A stretch of 64,000 nucleotides of DNA, taken from contig NZ_CP012257.1 in assembly GCF_001277175.1 (NCBI RefSeq), positions 2,418,001 through 2,482,000 of the forward strand, read 5' to 3'. Below the pieces are notes generated by a model that saw nothing but the letters and a program-made list of their open reading frames with translations, searched no databases and had not been told where the DNA came from. Of this stretch, positions 7,831 to 17,850 are shown piece by piece; position 1 is the first letter of the stretch; every line of letters starts with the position of its first letter. The position numbers and the translations under genes are program-made. The stretch is from Cronobacter universalis NCTC 9529 (GTDB lineage: Bacteria > Pseudomonadota > Gammaproteobacteria > Enterobacterales > Enterobacteriaceae).

Positions 7831-10509
7831 ATGGCTGTTACTAATGTCGCTGAACTAAACGCCCTCGTCGAGCGCGTCAAGAAAGCCCAGCGTGAATATG
7901 CCAACTTCACCCAAGAACAGGTTGACAAAATCTTCCGCGCCGCCGCTCTGGCCGCTGCAGATGCTCGAATCCCCCTCGCTAAAATGGCCGTTGCCGAATC
8001 CGGAATGGGTATCGTCGAAGATAAAGTGATCAAAAACCACTTTGCTTCTGAATATATCTACAACGCCTATAAAGATGAGAAGACCTGCGGCATCCTCGAT
8101 GAAGATGACACCTTTGGTACTATCACCATCGCTGAACCTATCGGCATCATCTGCGGTATCGTTCCGACGACTAACCCGACCTCTACCGCCATCTTTAAAT
8201 CGCTGATCAGCCTGAAAACCCGTAACGCGATCATCTTCTCCCCGCATCCGCGTGCGAAAGACGCGACGAATAAAGCAGCGGATATCGTGCTGCAAGCCGC
8301 CATCGCCGCCGGCGCGCCGAAAGACCTGATCGGCTGGATTGATCAGCCTTCCGTTGAACTGTCTAACGCGCTCATGCATCACCCGGATATCAACCTGATT
8401 CTGGCCACCGGTGGCCCGGGCATGGTGAAAGCAGCCTACAGCTCCGGTAAACCTGCTATCGGCGTAGGCGCCGGTAACACCCCGGTTGTTATCGACGAAA
8501 CCGCCGATATCAAACGCGCCGTTGCTTCTATCCTGATGTCGAAAACCTTCGACAACGGCGTTATCTGCGCATCTGAACAGTCAGTTATCGTTGTTGATTC
8601 AGTCTATGACGCGGTGCGCGAACGTTTTGCGAGCCACGGCGGCTACCTGCTGCAGGGCGCTGAACTGAAAGCAGTTCAAAATATCATTCTGAAAAACGGC
8701 GGCCTGAACGCGGCTATCGTTGGTCAGCCGGCAGTGAAAATCGCGGAAATGGCAGGCATTAACGTGCCGTCCAGCACCAAGATTCTGATTGGCGAAGTCT
8801 CGCTGGTTGATGAAAGCGAGCCGTTCGCTCACGAGAAACTCTCTCCGACCCTTGCGATGTACCGCGCGAAAGATTTTGAAGATGCGGTAGAAAAAGCGGA
8901 AAAACTGGTCGCGATGGGCGGTATCGGCCACACCTCCTGCCTGTACACCGATCAGGATAACCAGCCGGCTCGCGTCACCTTCTTCGGCGACAAAATGAAA
9001 ACCGCGCGTATTCTTATCAACACGCCGGCTTCTCAGGGTGGTATCGGGGATCTCTACAACTTCAAGCTGGCACCGTCTCTGACGCTGGGTTGCGGCTCAT
9101 GGGGTGGTAACTCCATCTCTGAAAACGTTGGTCCTAAGCACCTGATCAACAAGAAAACCGTTGCTAAGCGAGCTGAAAACATGTTGTGGCATAAACTTCC
9201 GAAATCTATCTACTTCCGTCGCGGCTCACTGCCGATTGCGCTGGATGAAGTGATTACTGATGGTCACAAACGCGCCATGATCGTGACTGACCGCTTCCTG
9301 TTCAATAACGGTTACGCCGATCAGATCACCTCTGTGCTGAAAGCGGCTGGCGTTGAAACTGAAGTGTTCTTTGAAGTCGAAGCTGACCCGACGCTGAGCG
9401 TCGTACGCAAAGGCGCCGAGCTGATGAACTCCTTTAAACCGGACGTTATCATCGCGCTGGGCGGCGGTTCCCCGATGGATGCCGCGAAAATCATGTGGGT
9501 CATGTATGAACACCCGGAAACCCACTTCGAAGAGCTGGCGCTGCGCTTTATGGATATCCGTAAACGTATCTACAAGTTCCCGAAAATGGGCGTGAAAGCG
9601 AAAATGATCGCCGTCACCACCACCTCCGGTACCGGTTCTGAAGTGACACCGTTTGCAGTAGTTACCGACGACGAAACCGGCCAGAAATATCCGCTGGCGG
9701 ACTACGCGCTGACCCCGGATATGGCGATTGTCGACGCCAACCTGGTGATGGACATGCCGAAATCGCTCTGCGCCTTTGGCGGCCTGGATGCGGTCACCCA
9801 CGCGCTGGAAGCTTACGTTTCCGTACTGGCGTCTGAATTCTCCGATGGCCAGGCGCTGCAGGCACTGAAACTGCTGAAAGAAAACCTGCCGGCGTCCTAC
9901 CATGAAGGTTCGAAAAACCCGGTAGCGCGTGAACGTGTACACAGCGCGGCCACCATCGCCGGTATCGCGTTTGCGAACGCCTTCCTGGGCGTGTGCCACT
10001 CTATGGCGCATAAACTGGGTTCACAGTTCCACATTCCGCACGGTCTGGCGAACGCCCTGCTGATCTCCAACGTTATCCGCTATAACGCGAACGATAACCC
10101 GACCAAGCAGACCGCGTTTAGCCAGTACGACCGTCCGCAGGCGCGTCGTCGTTATGCTGAAGTGGCTGACCATCTGGGTCTCTCCGCTCCGGGCGACCGT
10201 ACCGCAGCGAAAATTGAGAAACTGCTGGCATGGCTGGAAAGCATCAAAGCTGAACTGGGTATTCCGAAATCTATCCGTGAAGCAGGCGTTCAGGAAGCTG
10301 ACTTCCTGGCTAATGTCGACAAGCTCTCTGAAGATGCCTTCGATGACCAGTGTACTGGCGCTAACCCGCGTTATCCGCTGATCGCCGAGCTGAAACAGAT
10401 TCTGCTGGATAGCTTCTACGGTCGCGAATATAAGGAAGGCGCAGAGGCAGTGAAAGCCGAAGCCGCTCCTGTCGCGAAAGCGGACAAAAAAGCGAAGAAA
10501 ACCGTTTAA
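7831..10509 (+). CDS. adhE: bifunctional acetaldehyde-CoA/alcohol dehydrogenase AdhE
   Basis: Fermentation enzyme that reduces acetyl-CoA to acetaldehyde and then to ethanol with NADH. It has 892 residues (E. coli has 891). The N-terminal aldehyde dehydrogenase half contains the catalytic cysteine in DNGVICASEQS, around residue 247. A linker leads to the C-terminal iron-dependent alcohol dehydrogenase half, with GGGSPMDAAKIMW and the histidine-rich metal-binding segments GGLDAVTHALEAY and CHSMAHKLGSQFHIPHG. The C-terminus ends in an alanine- and lysine-rich tail. AdhE is known to assemble into long helical filaments (spirosomes). It is followed by its own terminator. Confidence 0.98.
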   Translation: MAVTNVAELNALVERVKKAQREYANFTQEQVDKIFRAAALAAADARIPLAKMAVAESGMGIVEDKVIKNHFASEYIYNAYKDEKTCGILDEDDTFGTITIAEPIGIICGIVPTTNPTSTAIFKSLISLKTRNAIIFSPHPRAKDATNKAADIVLQAAIAAGAPKDLIGWIDQPSVELSNALMHHPDINLILATGGPGMVKAAYSSGKPAIGVGAGNTPVVIDETADIKRAVASILMSKTFDNGVICASEQSVIVVDSVYDAVRERFASHGGYLLQGAELKAVQNIILKNGGLNAAIVGQPAVKIAEMAGINVPSSTKILIGEVSLVDESEPFAHEKLSPTLAMYRAKDFEDAVEKAEKLVAMGGIGHTSCLYTDQDNQPARVTFFGDKMKTARILINTPASQGGIGDLYNFKLAPSLTLGCGSWGGNSISENVGPKHLINKKTVAKRAENMLWHKLPKSIYFRRGSLPIALDEVITDGHKRAMIVTDRFLFNNGYADQITSVLKAAGVETEVFFEVEADPTLSVVRKGAELMNSFKPDVIIALGGGSPMDAAKIMWVMYEHPETHFEELALRFMDIRKRIYKFPKMGVKAKMIAVTTTSGTGSEVTPFAVVTDDETGQKYPLADYALTPDMAIVDANLVMDMPKSLCAFGGLDAVTHALEAYVSVLASEFSDGQALQALKLLKENLPASYHEGSKNPVARERVHSAATIAGIAFANAFLGVCHSMAHKLGSQFHIPHGLANALLISNVIRYNANDNPTKQTAFSQYDRPQARRRYAEVADHLGLSAPGDRTAAKIEKLLAWLESIKAELGIPKSIREAGVQEADFLANVDKLSEDAFDDQCTGANPRYPLIAELKQILLDSFYGREYKEGAEAVKAEAAPVAKADKKAKKTV

Positions 10510-10526
10510 GGTTATTGTCTGAGCGT

Positions 10527-10555
10527 AAAAACCCGCCGCCTGGCGGGTTTTTTTT
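10527..10555 (+). terminator. rho-independent terminator after adhE
   Basis: The stem ACCCGCC / GGCGGGT with a GCCT loop is preceded by an A-run and followed by seven or more T. It lies 17 bases after the adhE stop. Confidence 0.92.
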
Positions 10556-10729
10556 GCCTTCTGCAAACCAGGCTGATGAATTGATTGCGGCGGGACACAG
10601 AAGCGCGGCTCATGAATGCCGCCACGCTCCGTAATCTTAAGAAACAGCCTCTGCGCGCAACCCCGGCCTGATAAATACGGCTTACAGCACTACCTGTCAC
10701 CGCACCAGCCCCATATGCAGACCTCCATA

Positions 10730-10760
10730 AAAAAGCCTCAGCGCGTCTCTGAGGCTTTTT
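10730..10760 (-). terminator. terminator after tdk, symmetrical
   Basis: An 11-bp stem AAAAAGCCTCA / TGAGGCTTTTT around a 9-base loop. The A- and T-runs allow it to work on both strands. It ends tdk on the minus strand and could back up the adhE terminator. Confidence 0.88.
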
Positions 10761-10795
10761 CCGACAGGAAACGAGGAATCCCTGAAGAGCGCGCT

Positions 10796-11401
10796 TTAAT
10801 GACCCTGCACCGCCTTTAAAGAGCCCTTCTCCAGCGCTTCTTTATAATGCTTACGGCACACCGAAACATAGCGCTCATTCCCGCCAATAACGACCTGTTC
10901 GCCTTCATTATAGGGCCGCCCCTCATGGTCAAGACGAAGCACCATACCCGCCTTACGACCGCAAAAGCAGACGGTTTTCAGTTCCACCAGTTTATCGGAC
11001 CACGCCAGCAGATACTGACTTCCCCCAAAGAGTTCGCCACGGAAATCGGTGCGAAGACCATAACAGAGCACGGGAATATCCAGCTTGTCGACCACTTCAG
11101 AAAGCGCATAAACCTGCTCACGCGTTAAAAACTGGCTTTCATCCACCAGCACGCAATGAACCGGGGCTTCATGGTGGGCGTCGCGAATATCTTCGAATAA
11201 AGAGGTCTCAACATTATAAAGCCGTGCAGGCGAGGATAATCCTATACGGGAACTCACCTTGCCTGCGCCAAAACGATCGTCAATTTCCGCGGTATAAACC
11301 AGCGTACGCATTCCCCTTTCCTGGTAGTTATATGACGACTGGAGTAATGCTGTCGATTTACCGGCATTCATTGCCGAATAGTAGAAATAAAGTTGCGCCA
11401 T
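10796..11401 (-). CDS. tdk: thymidine kinase
   Basis: Phosphorylates thymidine and deoxyuridine for nucleotide salvage in the cytoplasm. The 201-residue product is four shorter than the E. coli enzyme at the C-terminus. The P-loop lies in SAMNAGKST (9–17), the catalytic Asp-Glu pair is at 87–88 in VLVDESQF, and two cysteine pairs (CFCGRK and the later VCRKHY) form the structural zinc site of type II thymidine kinases. The missing tail residues are outside the catalytic core. It is convergent with adhE and divergent from hns. Confidence 0.97.
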   Translation of the reverse strand: MAQLYFYYSAMNAGKSTALLQSSYNYQERGMRTLVYTAEIDDRFGAGKVSSRIGLSSPARLYNVETSLFEDIRDAHHEAPVHCVLVDESQFLTREQVYALSEVVDKLDIPVLCYGLRTDFRGELFGGSQYLLAWSDKLVELKTVCFCGRKAGMVLRLDHEGRPYNEGEQVVIGGNERYVSVCRKHYKEALEKGSLKAVQGH

Positions 11402-11870
11402 CTGCTCGATAACCCTGGCTTAAGTGTTGGTACGTTGCCGCCAGTGTATCATATTCTCTGCGGCTGGCATGCAGCCGCCCAGGCCCGGTACGACATTTCT
11501 TATATAGCGATACGCGAAAGGAACAACGCTCAACACTTTGAAACAAATTGCCCCTGCTATTGTGGATAAAGTGTGGAGAGAACGCCCATTTTAGCCTGTT
11601 AATCTAATAGACGTGGCTTACTGACTATTCTAATAAGAACCTGTCCTGGGCCACTGAAGCATCCACTAATAGATAGGCCGGATATTTTTCATAGCCGATA
11701 ATAATCCCTTAAAAAATGGTGTTTCTCTGGAGAATTGGCGCCTGATGCCGCACAGGATGGGCACATTTTACCCCGGTAACGTTGTGCGTCAGTTCAAGAA
11801 AAATTTAAGTGTCACTTTTTAAAATGCGCACAAATAATCCGATATTTTGACTTCCTTACATTTCGGCCTA
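11402..11870. other. tdk–hns intergenic region
   Basis: About 470 bases without a gene, A+T-richer than its surroundings. It must hold the tdk promoter on the minus strand and the upstream part of the hns control region, which in E. coli is long and autoregulated by H-NS. I see no convincing open reading frame. Confidence 0.5.
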
Positions 11871-11899
11871 TTGCAGAACTGAATTTAAGGCTCTATTAT
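11871..11899 (+). promoter_or_regulatory. hns promoter
   Basis: A -35 box TTGCAG and a -10 box TATTAT are separated by exactly 17 bases. The predicted start point near 11906 gives a leader of about 36 bases before the hns ATG, as in E. coli, and the leader sequence is almost unchanged from it. Confidence 0.8.
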
Positions 11900-11941
11900 T
11901 ACCTCAACACACCACCCCATTATAAGTTTGAGATTACTACA

Positions 11942-12355
11942 ATGAGCGAAGCACTTAAAATTCTGAACAACATCCGTACTCTTCGTGCACAGGCGAGAGA
12001 ATGTACTCTGGAAACTCTGGAAGAGATGCTGGAGAAATTAGAAGTGGTTGTTAATGAGCGCCGTGAAGAAGAAAGCGCCGCCGCTGCGGAAATCGAAGAA
12101 CGTACTCGTAAATTACAGCAGTACCGTGAAATGCTGATCGCTGACGGTATTGACCCGAATGAATTGCTGAACAGCATGTCTGCCGCTAAAACCGGTACTA
12201 AAGCTAAACGTGCTGCGCGCCCGGCTAAATATCGTTATACCGACGAAAACGGCGAAAGCAAAACCTGGACCGGCCAGGGCCGTACGCCTGCTGTGATCAA
12301 AAAAGCGATCGACGAGCAGGGTAAACAACTGGACGATTTCCTGATTAAGGATTAA
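11942..12355 (+). CDS. hns: nucleoid-associated protein H-NS
   Basis: Global repressor that coats and bridges A+T-rich DNA and silences acquired genes. At 137 residues it has exactly the E. coli length. The N-terminal coiled-coil oligomerisation part covers roughly residues 1–80, and a basic linker [12 protein letters not shown] leads to the DNA-binding domain. The AT-hook-like QGR loop is at 112–114 ([16 protein letters not shown]). No key residue is altered. It is a single-gene unit with its own promoter and terminator. Confidence 0.98.
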   Translation: MSEALKILNNIRTLRAQARECTLETLEEMLEKLEVVVNERREEESAAAAEIEERTRKLQQYREMLIADGIDPNELLNSMSAAKTGTKAKRAARPAKYRYTDENGESKTWTGQGRTPAVIKKAIDEQGKQLDDFLIKD

Positions 12356-12385
12356 TTCCGTTCAGACAGTGCTTTTGGTGCTGTA

Positions 12386-12415
12386 TAAAAAAATCCCGCC
12401 CTGGCGGGATTTTTG
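12386..12415. terminator. bidirectional terminator between hns and uge
   Basis: The stem ATCCCGCC / GGCGGGAT with a CT turn is flanked by an A-run on one side and a T-run on the other. It can end hns on the plus strand and the galU–ugd–uge transcript on the minus strand. Confidence 0.9.
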
Positions 12416-12470
12416 TTTTTAAGGCCCCTCACAACAAGCAAGAGGCGCTTAGCGGCAGTAGCCGCAGGAG

Positions 12471-13484
12471 TTACCCTTCGACGTTATAAAACGCTTTATA
12501 CCACTCCACAAAGCGTTTCACGCCCTCTTCTACCGAGGTCTGCGGTTTAAAGCCAATCACCTTATACAGCGCGGACGTATCGGCACTCGTTTCAAGCACA
12601 TCGCCTGGCTGCATCGGCAGCATATTTTTCTGGGCCTCTTTGCCGAGCGCTTTTTCCAGCGCGGAAATATAATCCATTAACGCAACGGGAGAACTGTTGC
12701 CGATATTATAAACACGGTATGGCGCGGAGCTGGTGGCCGGAGAGCCGTTTTCCACGGTCCACTGCGGGTCAGCCTGCGGAATAACATCCTGCAAACGAAC
12801 AATCGCCTCAGCAATATCGTCGATATAAGTAAAATCGCGGCGCATCTGGCCATGATTATAAACATCGATGCTGCTGCCTTTGACAATCGCCTGAGTAAAT
12901 TTAAACAGCGCCATATCCGGACGACCCCAGGGGCCATATACGGTGAAAAAACGCAACCCTGTCGTCGGCAGACCATACAGATGCGAATAAGTATGCGACA
13001 TCAGCTCATTGGCTTTTTTAGTGGCCGCATATAAAGAGACCGGATGATCAACAGAATCGTCGGTGGAAAAAGGCATTTTACGGTTCAGCCCGTAAACGGA
13101 GCTGGAAGACGCGTATAATAAATGCTCAACTTTATGATGGCGGCAACCTTCCAGCACGTTTAAATGCCCCGTCAGGTTGGCATCCGCATAAGCATGAGGA
13201 TTTTCCAGCGAATAACGTACGCCCGCCTGCGCAGCCAGATGAATGACGCGCTGCGGCTGGTGTTGGGCAAATAACGTTTCCATCGCCTGACGATCTGCCA
13301 GATCAATTTTTTCGAAATGAAACGCGGTGTGTTGTTTAAGAAGATTGAGGCGGGCGAGTTTGAGGTTGACGTCATAATAATCATTCAGGTTATCGATACC
13401 GATAACCTGGTGACCGGCTGCCAGCAGACGTTCGCTAACATGAAAACCAATAAAGCCTGCTGCGCCGGTAACCAGAAATTTCAT
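12471..13484 (-). CDS. uge: UDP-glucuronate/UDP-galacturonate 4-epimerase
   Basis: Extended short-chain dehydrogenase fold that interconverts UDP-glucuronate and UDP-galacturonate, a precursor for galacturonate in lipopolysaccharide core or surface polysaccharide. The 337 residues closely resemble Klebsiella Uge. The NAD-binding motif GAAGFIG is at 7–13, serines at 126–129 lie in YASSSSVYG, and the catalytic pair is Tyr152/Lys156 (SLYAATKKANE). It lies 14 bases after ugd in a galU–ugd–uge series, so its substrate is made by the gene next door. E. coli K-12 has no such gene at this site. GalE is a weaker alternative, because the RYSLENPHAYADANLTG segment is typical of the uronate epimerases. 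Confidence 0.92.
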   Translation of the reverse strand: MKFLVTGAAGFIGFHVSERLLAAGHQVIGIDNLNDYYDVNLKLARLNLLKQHTAFHFEKIDLADRQAMETLFAQHQPQRVIHLAAQAGVRYSLENPHAYADANLTGHLNVLEGCRHHKVEHLLYASSSSVYGLNRKMPFSTDDSVDHPVSLYAATKKANELMSHTYSHLYGLPTTGLRFFTVYGPWGRPDMALFKFTQAIVKGSSIDVYNHGQMRRDFTYIDDIAEAIVRLQDVIPQADPQWTVENGSPATSSAPYRVYNIGNSSPVALMDYISALEKALGKEAQKNMLPMQPGDVLETSADTSALYKVIGFKPQTSVEEGVKRFVEWYKAFYNVEG

Positions 13485-13498
13485 ACGATCCTCATTAA

Positions 13499-14839
13499 TT
13501 ATGCAATGTTAATGGATGCTCCACGGCCGATTGCATAATAAACAAAGCCGCGTTTGCTGAGCCTTGCCGGATCATACAGGTTACGGCCATCAAAGATAAC
13601 CGGTTCTTTCAGGGAATTTTTGATGAAATCAAAATCCGGCGCGCGGAATGCCTGCCACTCGGTGCAGATAATCAACGCGTCCGCGCCCTGCAGCGCCGCT
13701 TCTTTGGTGCCCATCAAACGCAAATCCGCACGATGGCCGTAAATACGCTGGGTTTCATCCATCGCTTCCGGATCGTAAGCCTGTACGGTCGCGCCATGTT
13801 TCCACAGCTCTTCCATCAGCACGCGGCTGGAGGCTTCACGCATATCGTCGGTATTTGGTTTAAAGGAGAGGCCCCACAACGCGAAAGTTTTGCCTTGCAG
13901 ATTGTCACCGAAATGGCGGCGAATAAACTCCGGCAGTTTCATCTTCTGATCGTTGTTGACGTCTTCAACCGCTTTCAGCAGACGCGGCACGTAGCCGATA
14001 TGCTCAGCGGTACGGATCAGCGCCTGAACGTCTTTCGGGAAGCAGGAGCCGCCGTAGCCGCAGCCAGGGTAGATAAAGTGGTAGCCGATACGGGAATCGG
14101 AACCGATACCCTGACGCACTTTCTCGACATCCGCGCCCAGGCGTTCCGCCAGGTTTGAGATCTCGTTCATAAAGCTGATTTTGGTCGCCAGCATGCAGTT
14201 GGCGGCATATTTGGTCAGCTCGGCGCTGCGGATATCCATCAGGATCATACGATCGTGATTGCGGTTAAACGGCTCATAGAGTTCGCGCAACAGTTCGACC
14301 ACGTCGTCGTTATCGGTACCGACCACGATACGCTCAGGGCGCATGCAGTCGGCGACCGCCGCCCCTTCCTTGAGGAATTCCGGGTTGGAAACCACATCGA
14401 ACGGGAAATCCGCGCCGCGCGCTTTCAGCGTTTCGCTCATTACCTGACGCACTTTGTCGGCAGTACCCACCGGAACGGTGGATTTATCCAGCACGACTTT
14501 ATGGCTGGTCATATGCTGGGCGATAGTGCGCGCCACAGCCGTGACATATTTCAGATCAGCGGAGCCGTCTTCGTCCGGCGGCGTACCCACGGCGATAAAC
14601 TGCATTACGCCGTGGTTAACCCCTTCTGCGGCGTCGGTGCTGAAATGCAGACGCCCTTCTTCGTAGTTTTTCTTCACCAGCGGCGTCAGGCCGGGCTCAT
14701 AGATCGGGATGAGACCCTTTTTCAGGTTTTCAACCTTGTTGGCGTCGACGTCGATACACATCACGTCATGCCCAACTTCCGCCAGTACAGCGGCCTGTAC
14801 CAGCCCTACGTAGCCAATACCAAATACGGTTACTTTCAT
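13499..14839 (-). CDS. ugd: UDP-glucose 6-dehydrogenase
   Basis: Oxidises UDP-glucose to UDP-glucuronate with two NAD+. At 446 residues it belongs to the longer TuaD/RkpK-like form, not the 388-residue E. coli K-12 form. The N-terminal NAD fold has GIGYVG at 7–12, and the catalytic cysteine is Cys266 in [10 protein letters not shown]. The C-terminal UDP-binding domain contains the [18 protein letters not shown] segment. It sits between galU, which supplies UDP-glucose, and uge, with gaps of 21 and 14 bases, so the three are probably cotranscribed. Confidence 0.96.
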   Translation of the reverse strand: MKVTVFGIGYVGLVQAAVLAEVGHDVMCIDVDANKVENLKKGLIPIYEPGLTPLVKKNYEEGRLHFSTDAAEGVNHGVMQFIAVGTPPDEDGSADLKYVTAVARTIAQHMTSHKVVLDKSTVPVGTADKVRQVMSETLKARGADFPFDVVSNPEFLKEGAAVADCMRPERIVVGTDNDDVVELLRELYEPFNRNHDRMILMDIRSAELTKYAANCMLATKISFMNEISNLAERLGADVEKVRQGIGSDSRIGYHFIYPGCGYGGSCFPKDVQALIRTAEHIGYVPRLLKAVEDVNNDQKMKLPEFIRRHFGDNLQGKTFALWGLSFKPNTDDMREASSRVLMEELWKHGATVQAYDPEAMDETQRIYGHRADLRLMGTKEAALQGADALIICTEWQAFRAPDFDFIKNSLKEPVIFDGRNLYDPARLSKRGFVYYAIGRGASINIA

Positions 14840-14860
14840 TACGTTGTCCCGGGTGATTAA

Positions 14861-15769
14861 TTACTTCTTGTCGCCGACGGTGTCGTTAAGCCAGGCTTTA
14901 AATTCTTCACCCAGCGTATTGTGGCGAATTCCGTATTCCACAAAGGCCTGCATGTAACCCAGTTTGTTGCCGCAGTCGTGGCTTTTGCCTTTCATGTGGT
15001 AGGCTTCGACGGTTTCTTTATCCATCAGCATCGCGATGGAGTCGGTCAGCTGGATCTCATCACCCGCTCCCGGAGGGGTTTTCGCCAGCAGAGGCCAGAT
15101 ATCCGCGCCAAGCACATAACGACCGACAACCGCGAGGTTAGACGGCGCCACGTCGGCTTTCGGTTTCTCAACGATGCCCACCATCGGCACGCTGTCGCCC
15201 GCCTGCAGTTGCGCGCCCTGGCAATCCACCACGCCGTACGCGGTTACGTCTTCTACCGGCTCCACCATAATCTGGCTGCGGCCTGTTTCGTCGAAACGCT
15301 TAATCATTTCCGCCAGGTTGTCCTGGGAGAGATCGGATTCAAATTCATCGAGGATAACGTCCGGCAGGATCACCGCCACCGGCTCATTGCCGACGACCGG
15401 ATGCGCGCACATTACCGCATGGCCCAGGCCTTTCGCGAGACCCTGACGCACCTGCATGATGGTCACATGCGGCGGGCAGATGGACTGCACTTCTTCCAGC
15501 AGCTGGCGCTTAACGCGTTTTTCCAGCATCGCTTCGAGTTCAAAGCTGGTATCGAAGTGGTTTTCGATGGAATTTTTTGAGGAGTGAGTGACCAGAACAA
15601 TCTCAGTAATGCCGGCGGCAATACACTCATTAACGACATACTGAATTAACGGTTTATCCACCAGCGGCAGCATCTCTTTTGGAATCGCCTTCGTGGCCGG
15701 CAACATCCTGGTTCCTAATCCCGCAACCGGGATTACTGCTTTTTTCACTTTCGAATTAATGGCAGCCAT
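14861..15769 (-). CDS. galU: UTP–glucose-1-phosphate uridylyltransferase
   Basis: Makes UDP-glucose from glucose-1-phosphate and UTP. It has 302 residues, the E. coli length, and starts [19 protein letters not shown]. The nucleotide-binding loop [17 protein letters not shown] and the sugar-binding VEKP region are intact. An in-frame extension of eight codons exists upstream, but GGAG lies eight bases before the chosen ATG. ugd and uge follow in the same direction. Confidence 0.96.
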   Translation of the reverse strand: MAAINSKVKKAVIPVAGLGTRMLPATKAIPKEMLPLVDKPLIQYVVNECIAAGITEIVLVTHSSKNSIENHFDTSFELEAMLEKRVKRQLLEEVQSICPPHVTIMQVRQGLAKGLGHAVMCAHPVVGNEPVAVILPDVILDEFESDLSQDNLAEMIKRFDETGRSQIMVEPVEDVTAYGVVDCQGAQLQAGDSVPMVGIVEKPKADVAPSNLAVVGRYVLGADIWPLLAKTPPGAGDEIQLTDSIAMLMDKETVEAYHMKGKSHDCGNKLGYMQAFVEYGIRHNTLGEEFKAWLNDTVGDKK

Positions 15770-15926
15770 TGAATATTCTCCTGGACTGTTCAAGTTTCAC
15801 ACTTGTTCGTCAATTAAAAACGCGTTCGAGTATATCAGTTAAAAAATGGGGAAAGAGTCTGAATACCCTTGCGTCATGGCAATTTAGGACAAATACGAAG
15901 AAAACTGACGCGATATTACCACCTGA

Positions 15927-15952
15927 GCAGATAGCCGAGAAAAGCTATCTGC
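15927..15952 (-). other. hairpin between rssB and galU
   Basis: A perfect 9-bp stem GCAGATAGC / GCTATCTGC with an 8-base loop lies just after the rssB stop. No T-run follows on the minus strand, so it is not a standard terminator. It may stabilise the rssB 3' end or give rho-dependent pausing. Confidence 0.4.
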
Positions 15953-15970
15953 ATCAGATAAATCAAATGC

Positions 15971-16984
15971 TCATTCCGCAGACAACATGAGTCTTAAGCG
16001 GCCGCCTGCGCCCCAGACCTGGCACTGCCAGGACTCGCAACGCTGGCTGATTTGATTTAAGTAAGTATTACCCAGAGTGCCTAAAGGGACACCATTGCTG
16101 AGCTGAATTTGGTTATCTCCGGTATTTAACGTCGCGTTAAGACCCGCGGAGACTAATATGAGGTTTTTTAATTCGCTGTGGTAATAACCTACCAGTAAAG
16201 GAAACTGTCCATACAAATTCGCCTGGCGTAACAATTGGTTTACCTGCTTAAGTAAAGCCCCAAGCTCAGGTAAACGCTGGCGTTGTTGCGACAGCTGTTC
16301 CTGAAGTAATCCATTAAACAATGCGCGTAATAACAACGCGGCCAACACGCCATTGTCACCGGCGCGCGTCACATCGAGGCAATAAAACGCCAGATCGTTG
16401 TCGGAGATAGGCGCAATATCCAGCACCAGCCCCAGTTCATCGGCGGCGACCAGCTGGCGGTAATTCACGCGGCAATGCGACATCACCTGCTGTACCGGCG
16501 GCTGTAGCTCTTTGAGCAATTTCGCCGCGGCGTGAGGGTTATTGACCAGGGCGTCCCAGTCCTGGAACAGCCGCTCTTCTTCCTCGACGCGCGAATTAAA
16601 CATATTGGGATAGAGACAGGCGTAAACGGTTTCACGCAACCGGTTAAAATCTTTGACGGGTTTTAGCAGCACGTCCTGCACGCCAAGGCGCAGCGCTTTG
16701 GCGATATCAGACATATTGTCCGTCGCGGAAATCACCAGAATCGGGGTTTGATTGCCGTCGTTGCGCAGACGCTCAATCAGCTTCAGGCCATTCATTCGCG
16801 GCATTTCCAGATCGCAAATCAGCAGATCTGGCGCGGCGTCGTGCATTTTCTCGAGCGCGTCAACGCCATCTTCGGCAAGATGCGTCTGCGCGCCCAGCGA
16901 TGAAAGCCATGCGTCAAGCATCGAACGAAAAACGGCTTCATCTTCAACGATGAGGATCTGTTTGCCGGCTAATGGTTGCGTCAT
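15971..16984 (-). CDS. rssB: response regulator RssB, sigma-S proteolysis adaptor
   Basis: Binds sigma-S (RpoS) and hands it to ClpXP, keeping the stationary-phase sigma factor low during growth. The 337 residues match E. coli RssB. The receiver domain covers residues 1–125, with the acidic pocket VEDE at 13–16 and the phospho-acceptor Asp58 in LLICDLE. The C-terminal half is the degenerate PP2C-like domain typical of RssB. galU follows on the same strand. The usual companion rssA is missing upstream. Confidence 0.95.
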   Translation of the reverse strand: MTQPLAGKQILIVEDEAVFRSMLDAWLSSLGAQTHLAEDGVDALEKMHDAAPDLLICDLEMPRMNGLKLIERLRNDGNQTPILVISATDNMSDIAKALRLGVQDVLLKPVKDFNRLRETVYACLYPNMFNSRVEEEERLFQDWDALVNNPHAAAKLLKELQPPVQQVMSHCRVNYRQLVAADELGLVLDIAPISDNDLAFYCLDVTRAGDNGVLAALLLRALFNGLLQEQLSQQRQRLPELGALLKQVNQLLRQANLYGQFPLLVGYYHSELKNLILVSAGLNATLNTGDNQIQLSNGVPLGTLGNTYLNQISQRCESWQCQVWGAGGRLRLMLSAE

Positions 16985-17340
16985 CTCTCCCCCCCTGAAT
17001 GACTTGTTGCCAAGTTTGGCATGCTCAGGCGGGCTGTGCCTGTCAGAATTGCCCGAAGAATGTCAGCGCAACAGGAAGAAACATAACGCTTTTGCGCCTG
17101 GTGCAATGAAGCGAGGGTGATAGGGCCCTGTGACCAAAAGATAAACTGCAGCATGTGGATACTTTATTTTATACCTTTGTGTAAGGCTAAGCCTTGCTGT
17201 GTGTAGGTCTGCCCCGGCATCAGGCGCCGCGGGCGTAAAAGTCTGCATATCAGGCGGCGGCGTGGCATCAAGGCCGTCGCTCGGTTAACATAGTGCCGCT
17301 GTGGCGTTTAACGCCTTAATTTTGTCCTCAAGGAGAAATC
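16985..17340. other. rssB–ychJ intergenic region, rssA absent
   Basis: 356 bases between the divergent genes rssB and ychJ. In E. coli the patatin-like gene rssA (about 300 codons) lies here. No coding remnant resembling it can be seen on either strand. The segment should hold the rssB and ychJ promoters. Confidence 0.6.
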
Positions 17341-17799
17341 GTGTCGCAACTTTGTCCTTGCGGTAGCGCTCTGGAGTATAGCCTATGTTGCCAGCCTTAT
17401 CTTTCTGGTAACAAGAGCGCAGCCCTTGCATCACAACTTATGCGCTCTCGCTACTGCGCTTTCGTGATGAAAAATGCGGATTATCTGATAAAGACCTGGC
17501 ATCCCGCCTGCCAGGCAGACAGCTTTCGAACCGATATCGAAGCGGGTTTTGCCCATACACAGTGGCTTGGCCTGACGATTTTTGAAGAAGCGCCTGGTCA
17601 TACCGAAAGCGAAGCGTACGTCAGTTTCGTGGCGCGTTTCCAGGAAAATGGCAAATCCGGCGCGATTATTGAGCGTTCGCGTTTTCTGAACGAACAGGGC
17701 CGCTGGTACTATATCGACGGCGCCCGCCCGGTTTTTGGACGTAACGACCCCTGTCCCTGCGGCTCCGGGAAAAAATTTAAAAAGTGTTGCGGGCAATAA
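17341..17799 (+). CDS. ychJ: SEC-C motif protein YchJ
   Basis: Small cytoplasmic protein of unproven function, 152 residues as in E. coli. It has a zinc-binding SEC-C motif at each end, [13 protein letters not shown] at the N-terminus and [15 protein letters not shown] at the C-terminus. These enclose the UPF0225 NTF2-like core, with [21 protein letters not shown]. The start is GTG with AAGGAG seven bases upstream. SEC-C motifs are known from SecA, so contact with protein export or ribosomes is possible, but that is inference. Confidence 0.95.
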   Translation: MSQLCPCGSALEYSLCCQPYLSGNKSAALASQLMRSRYCAFVMKNADYLIKTWHPACQADSFRTDIEAGFAHTQWLGLTIFEEAPGHTESEAYVSFVARFQENGKSGAIIERSRFLNEQGRWYYIDGARPVFGRNDPCPCGSGKKFKKCCGQ

Positions 17800-17850
17800 T
17801 ACCGCTGACTGACAACACACTGGCAAACCATCAACAGGATCACCCCTGCA

